A stretch of 41,536 bases of DNA from JASGCP01 sp965263285 (GTDB lineage: Bacteria; Bacteroidota; Bacteroidia; Chitinophagales; Chitinophagaceae): assembly GCA_965263285.1 (NCBI GenBank), contig CBDHHD010000008.1:1-41536 (forward strand). Direction: 5' to 3'. Positions 38,529-41,536 of this stretch are shown one piece after another (position 1 is the first letter of the stretch; every line of letters begins with the position of its first letter). The notes under the pieces were generated by a model. It had not been told where the DNA came from and did not search any database. It saw only the letters and a program-made list of their open reading frames with translations. The translations under genes and the position numbers were made by a program.

Positions 38529-39434
38529 ATGGCACGCTCAACACAACAAATACTATCTCAAATAAAACAACAGGTAACCGCAAACATCCCTCAGTTAAAT
38601 AGTCCTTCTGACACGGCTATTTACAATCTATGGGAGTTTATTAGCGCAAACAGCCAAAATACTTTTGAAGTAGATTTGGATAACTATCTCTCTCAGATTA
38701 ACGCTGTTGCTAATTCAACTCCTGCTGGTACTACGCAATGGATAGCAAGTAAGATAAAGCAGTTTCAATATAGCCTTACAAATCCACAGATACTTCAGTT
38801 TGACACCAATAGTCTTACATTTTATTACCCAACTATAACTCCATATCTGCAGATTATCTCGCAAGTAAGCGTAACTGTGATAAACAATACCATATCTATT
38901 AAGGTGGCTAAAACAGTAAATAACATACTTACACAGCTAACCAATGATGAGTTGTCAGCATTAGTAGCTTACGCATCTATTGTTTTATTTGCTGGGATAA
39001 ATTATTCTGTTGTTTCATTACCCAATGCAATACTCGGCTTTGTACCTGCGACTTCTGGGCAAACAAAAGCAGGTTTGGTTGTTTACTACGATAGCCAATT
39101 TACTAACATAACTATTGCTTACATACAACAGCAAATAAATTTATTTCTTCAATCAATAGCTTTCAACGGAGTGTTTTATTTCTCAAAATTCCTTTCTTTT
39201 ATGACTGCAATTGATGGTGTAATTGACATAGAGGTGTTTGATATTTATAGCGCAGACGGCACAGGCTCTGTGAAAAACTATATTATTGCCAATAGCTTAG
39301 AAATACCAGGCAACCTAGCAATACAAAGCGCACCTGGATATTGGGTAGTAAGCACAGACTCTACTAGCTTGATAACATTAGTCCCAATTACAAATACTGG
39401 ATATAGCGTTTCTAATCCTAATTTAACGAGATGA
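38529..39434 (+). CDS. Baseplate J-like protein
   Basis: A 301-residue protein with the J-like pattern of Bacteroidota phages: N-terminal helices QQILSQIKQQVTANIPQLNS, then SPSDTAIYNLWEFISANSQN, and an area around 'NSTPAGTTQWIASKIKQFQY'. A long beta region with Thr/Asn/Val follows. Such proteins form the baseplate wedge together with gp25 and gpI-like proteins. It starts two bases after the preceding gene and overlaps the next by four bases. It is set apart from the gp25 and hub genes at 9-11.6 kb, which is unusual. Confidence 0.65.
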   Translation: MARSTQQILSQIKQQVTANIPQLNSPSDTAIYNLWEFISANSQNTFEVDLDNYLSQINAVANSTPAGTTQWIASKIKQFQYSLTNPQILQFDTNSLTFYYPTITPYLQIISQVSVTVINNTISIKVAKTVNNILTQLTNDELSALVAYASIVLFAGINYSVVSLPNAILGFVPATSGQTKAGLVVYYDSQFTNITIAYIQQQINLFLQSIAFNGVFYFSKFLSFMTAIDGVIDIEVFDIYSADGTGSVKNYIIANSLEIPGNLAIQSAPGYWVVSTDSTSLITLVPITNTGYSVSNPNLTR

Positions 39435-40216
39435 ATACATACCAACAGCTGATAACACAACAGATCCCTACTATACACCAAAGTCCTTTAATGATTAAGT
39501 GGCTATACAGTATTATTGGCTCTCCTATGGACTTTGCACTTAAACAAAAAAATATAGTGCAAGGGATAGATAGCACTAATTCAATAATAACATCTGTAAG
39601 TTACTGGGACAATGCAACATCTTACAACATTGGTGATTTAGTAAGTGAGCCTCAAATATACTATCAGACTGATTCATCAACATCAGCAACTCAAACAAAA
39701 AATGGTTACAAAGTATATATAAGTACAACTAACAATAATGTAGGCAACAAGCCTTTTGATTTCACTAATAATTGGCTATTAGTTACGAATCTTTGGTATG
39801 GTGCTTATCTATACCAAAGAACAAATGGACAATCTTTTTCTTTGGAGTACATGTTAAATTTGATATTTCAGTCTACATTTAGACAGCCAAACGAGAATAG
39901 ATACAAGCAAAACCTAAGCGACATAAGTGTTCGCTCTACTGTTGTTGATGCTAATTTGGATGACTTTATTGTCGGAATTTTTGAGTTTTACGATTCTGGA
40001 GTAGGTGCCACACAAAGTAACAGAGGCAATGATCCTACAACAGTGTCTGGCACAACTTCAAGCGTTGGTATAACTTCAGAGTCTCAACAAAGTGCATTAA
40101 GCATAATAACGATTCAAAATGGCGTTTATATGCCTTTGAATTATAGGGATATTATCAATCAGCTTTTAGGCAGGTTTGCACCTATTGGTAGCAAATTTAA
40201 AATAGTTAGAAATTAA
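39431..40216 (+). CDS. Baseplate-associated protein with a sugar-binding-like module
   Basis: A 261-residue protein coupled to the J-like gene (ATGA). The N-terminal region (YQQLITQQIPTIHQSPLMIK; FALKQKNIVQGID) is helical, as in tail protein I-like connectors. Residues about 55-120 contain 'WDNATSYNIGDLVSEPQIYY' and end near 'NNWLLVTNLWYGAY', a pattern like CBM5/12 modules, also seen inside the connector at 34.7 kb. The C-terminal part (YMPLNYRDIINQLLGRFAPI) resumes the helical type. The module may help adsorption to surface glycans. Confidence 0.55.
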   Translation: MNTYQQLITQQIPTIHQSPLMIKWLYSIIGSPMDFALKQKNIVQGIDSTNSIITSVSYWDNATSYNIGDLVSEPQIYYQTDSSTSATQTKNGYKVYISTTNNNVGNKPFDFTNNWLLVTNLWYGAYLYQRTNGQSFSLEYMLNLIFQSTFRQPNENRYKQNLSDISVRSTVVDANLDDFIVGIFEFYDSGVGATQSNRGNDPTTVSGTTSSVGITSESQQSALSIITIQNGVYMPLNYRDIINQLLGRFAPIGSKFKIVRN

Positions 40217-40220
40217 TTAG

Positions 40221-40228
40221 TAACTTTG
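40221..40228 (+). promoter_or_regulatory. Promoter element TAACTTTG before the orphan gene
   Basis: Matches TAnnTTTG and lies 14 bases before the ATG at 40243. It gives the orphan gene its own start, inside an otherwise continuous structural operon. Confidence 0.55.
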
Positions 40229-40242
40229 TAAAAATAAACAGC

Positions 40243-41310
40243 ATGCATAATCTTAGCACATCGGCGATAAGTAACCTCTCAAGATTTCCAATTAAGCAGG
40301 GGACACTTGATTTTTTACAGTTTAACCAATATGACATAGCAGCAGGTTGCATTAACTTGCCTTTTGACTGCTTTAATTATACTGATTTGGTTTATATTTA
40401 TACATCATTTACTGACCCATTTGCAACAGGATTACAAGGCTATGTATTTTGTTATAATGACACATCAAAATGGGAATATTTACAAATATTAAATACTGGC
40501 GATCCTATAAATCCATACACCTCTCCAACTATTGTTAATGCGATATATATGGGAATCTTCCAAAGGCAATATCTAGGAACCAATGGTAATGCAGATCCAG
40601 TAACATTTACTGATGGAACAGTCAACAATGTGCATAATTTTAGATTTGTTAGATTCAGCACATCTGCACCAGTTGTAAATCCTGGCGAAACATTATTAAA
40701 AACATTTACAACAACTGCAACTGCACCTATATTTCAGATAATGAACAGTTTTTATTATCAAACAAATTTTAATGAAAAATCATATTCAGGCGATCCGATT
40801 TCAACATCTAATTTATCAAATGTAACTTCAATTGCATTTATGATTAATGAAACATCAGTTTCAAACGGGAATACATATAGAGTTGGTATAAAATTTAGTA
40901 ATGGTGAATTATTTGTTAAACTTGCAGCATCGTATGCGTATTTTTCTAATAATACAACATTACATCTTAATACTAGATTTTATTCAATTAATAATTTATT
41001 TACACAAACATTTATTGCAACAAGTGGTATTGACATAGGTAGTTATATATATAAGTATTTCCCATTAATAAAAAAAAGATTTTCAGTTAATTATTATCAA
41101 CTGAGAATATTTGATAGTGTTAATTATGGTGTTTATTCAATATCGTTATATTATAATGGAACACCATCATCATATGTAACATTAGCAAAAGGAATATATT
41201 TGGCAAATGTTGGAATTTATGGAATAGGCGTTTATATTAATACTACAATATTTGATGTTAACTCGACAGTTTCAGATTCAGCACCTCTTTATATTGAATA
41301 TGCTCTTTAA
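40243..41310 (+). CDS. Orphan beta-rich protein between baseplate and protease genes
   Basis: A 355-residue protein of unknown family. The N-terminal about 150 residues are aromatic-rich and contain a 'VYIYTSFTDPFATGLQGYVF' stretch. The C-terminal 200 residues are very rich in Tyr, Asn, Ser, Thr and Ile (SYIYKYFPLIKKRFSVNYYQ; VYSISLYYNGTPSSYVTLAK) and probably all beta. There is no signal peptide. Base composition of the second half is more AT-rich than that of its neighbours. Having its own promoter and lying between conserved virion genes, it may be a moron or an accessory surface protein such as a capsid decoration or host-binding factor. Confidence 0.5.
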   Translation: MHNLSTSAISNLSRFPIKQGTLDFLQFNQYDIAAGCINLPFDCFNYTDLVYIYTSFTDPFATGLQGYVFCYNDTSKWEYLQILNTGDPINPYTSPTIVNAIYMGIFQRQYLGTNGNADPVTFTDGTVNNVHNFRFVRFSTSAPVVNPGETLLKTFTTTATAPIFQIMNSFYYQTNFNEKSYSGDPISTSNLSNVTSIAFMINETSVSNGNTYRVGIKFSNGELFVKLAASYAYFSNNTTLHLNTRFYSINNLFTQTFIATSGIDIGSYIYKYFPLIKKRFSVNYYQLRIFDSVNYGVYSISLYYNGTPSSYVTLAKGIYLANVGIYGIGVYINTTIFDVNSTVSDSAPLYIEYAL

Positions 41311-41321
41311 ATTTAACAACT

Positions 41322-41536
41322 ATGAAAACACAATTCACTCAGTACTTAGAAAGCGATACTCCAATAATGCTCATCAATGATGACATTGGAGTGATTAAAG
41401 ACAACAATGGCAATGTAATAGGTGGCATTGATGGTAAAGCTTGGCAGGAAGAGTTTATGTACATTGATTCTCTTGGCAAAAAAAGCATTGAAGTTAGAAT
41501 AAACTCTGCAGGCGGTAGTGTATTGGAAGGATACAA
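41322..41536 (+). CDS. Head maturation protease (ClpP-like), 5' part
   Basis: The first 71 codons of a ClpP-like protease, cut by the window edge. The start is MKTQFTQYLESDTPIMLIND. It continues to YIDSLGKKSIEVRINSAGGS and VLEGY, the 'iNSpGGsv.eG' oxyanion-region motif of S14 proteases. The rest of the gene appears at positions 1-906: both parts belong to the same domain order, and the frame is consistent with a missing piece of 3n+1 bases. It begins 11 bases after the orphan gene stop. Confidence 0.78.
   Translation, partial: MKTQFTQYLESDTPIMLINDDIGVIKDNNGNVIGGIDGKAWQEEFMYIDSLGKKSIEVRINSAGGSVLEGY

Overview
The window is almost entirely phage. It is AT-rich DNA with start codons that lack Shine-Dalgarno sequences and with several TAnnTTTG promoter elements, which points to a phage of a Bacteroidota host. 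The virion genes describe a contractile-tailed (myovirus-like) particle with a Mu-like head module: terminase, DUF935-type portal, gpF-like and gpG-like proteins, a protease with a scaffold-like tail, capsid, sheath, tube, tape measure, hub, spike, gp25 and a LysM protein. The right edge stops inside the 5' half of a ClpP-like head protease gene and the left edge starts inside its 3' half, in a compatible frame. The simplest reading is a nearly complete circular or circularly permuted genome of about 41.5 kb, cut in the protease gene with only about 7-10 nt missing. No integrase, transposase, DNA polymerase or tRNA gene was recognised.

Layout. Positions 1-4878 (+): protease 3' part, a small ORF, major capsid, tail sheath and two related tube proteins. 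4929-8510: a hairpin and promoter, a tail assembly chaperone with an evident -1 frameshift extension, and two tape-measure-like proteins. 8515-12068: baseplate and tail-tip genes (DUF6046-like, gpD-like hub, gpV-like spike, gp25-like, LysM). 12075-17845: a tiny polyproline ORF and two long fibre genes. 17852-19103: membrane and coiled-coil lysis-type genes (holin and spanin candidates). 19071-28676 (-): an early-type operon with a methyltransferase, HAD phosphatase, GH108 endolysin, SSB-like OB protein, VRR-NUC nuclease, YqaJ exonuclease and single-strand annealing protein. Interleaved with these are eight separate genes made of near-identical 34-residue TPR units. 28828-30297 (-): an SF3/D5-like helicase. 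30298-31246 carries no gene. It holds a 55-bp perfect GC-rich inverted repeat with 11-bp iterons around an AT-rich core (candidate replication origin), flanked by hairpins. 31247-41310 (+): a tape-measure-like protein, terminase subunits, connector, portal, head morphogenesis, tail completion, baseplate J-like and an orphan surface protein, and then the protease starts at 41322.

How it fits together. Transcription diverges from the 30.3-31.2 kb control region: replication and recombination genes leftward, virion and lysis genes rightward around the circle. The two directions converge at about 19.1 kb, where the end genes overlap. The most unusual parts are the TPR gene family, which has spread by cassette duplication inside a recombination operon; the iteron palindrome and its hairpins; duplicated about 125-bp promoter cassettes; and a rigid TATCTTTGCTKTATG start element predicting leaderless mRNAs.
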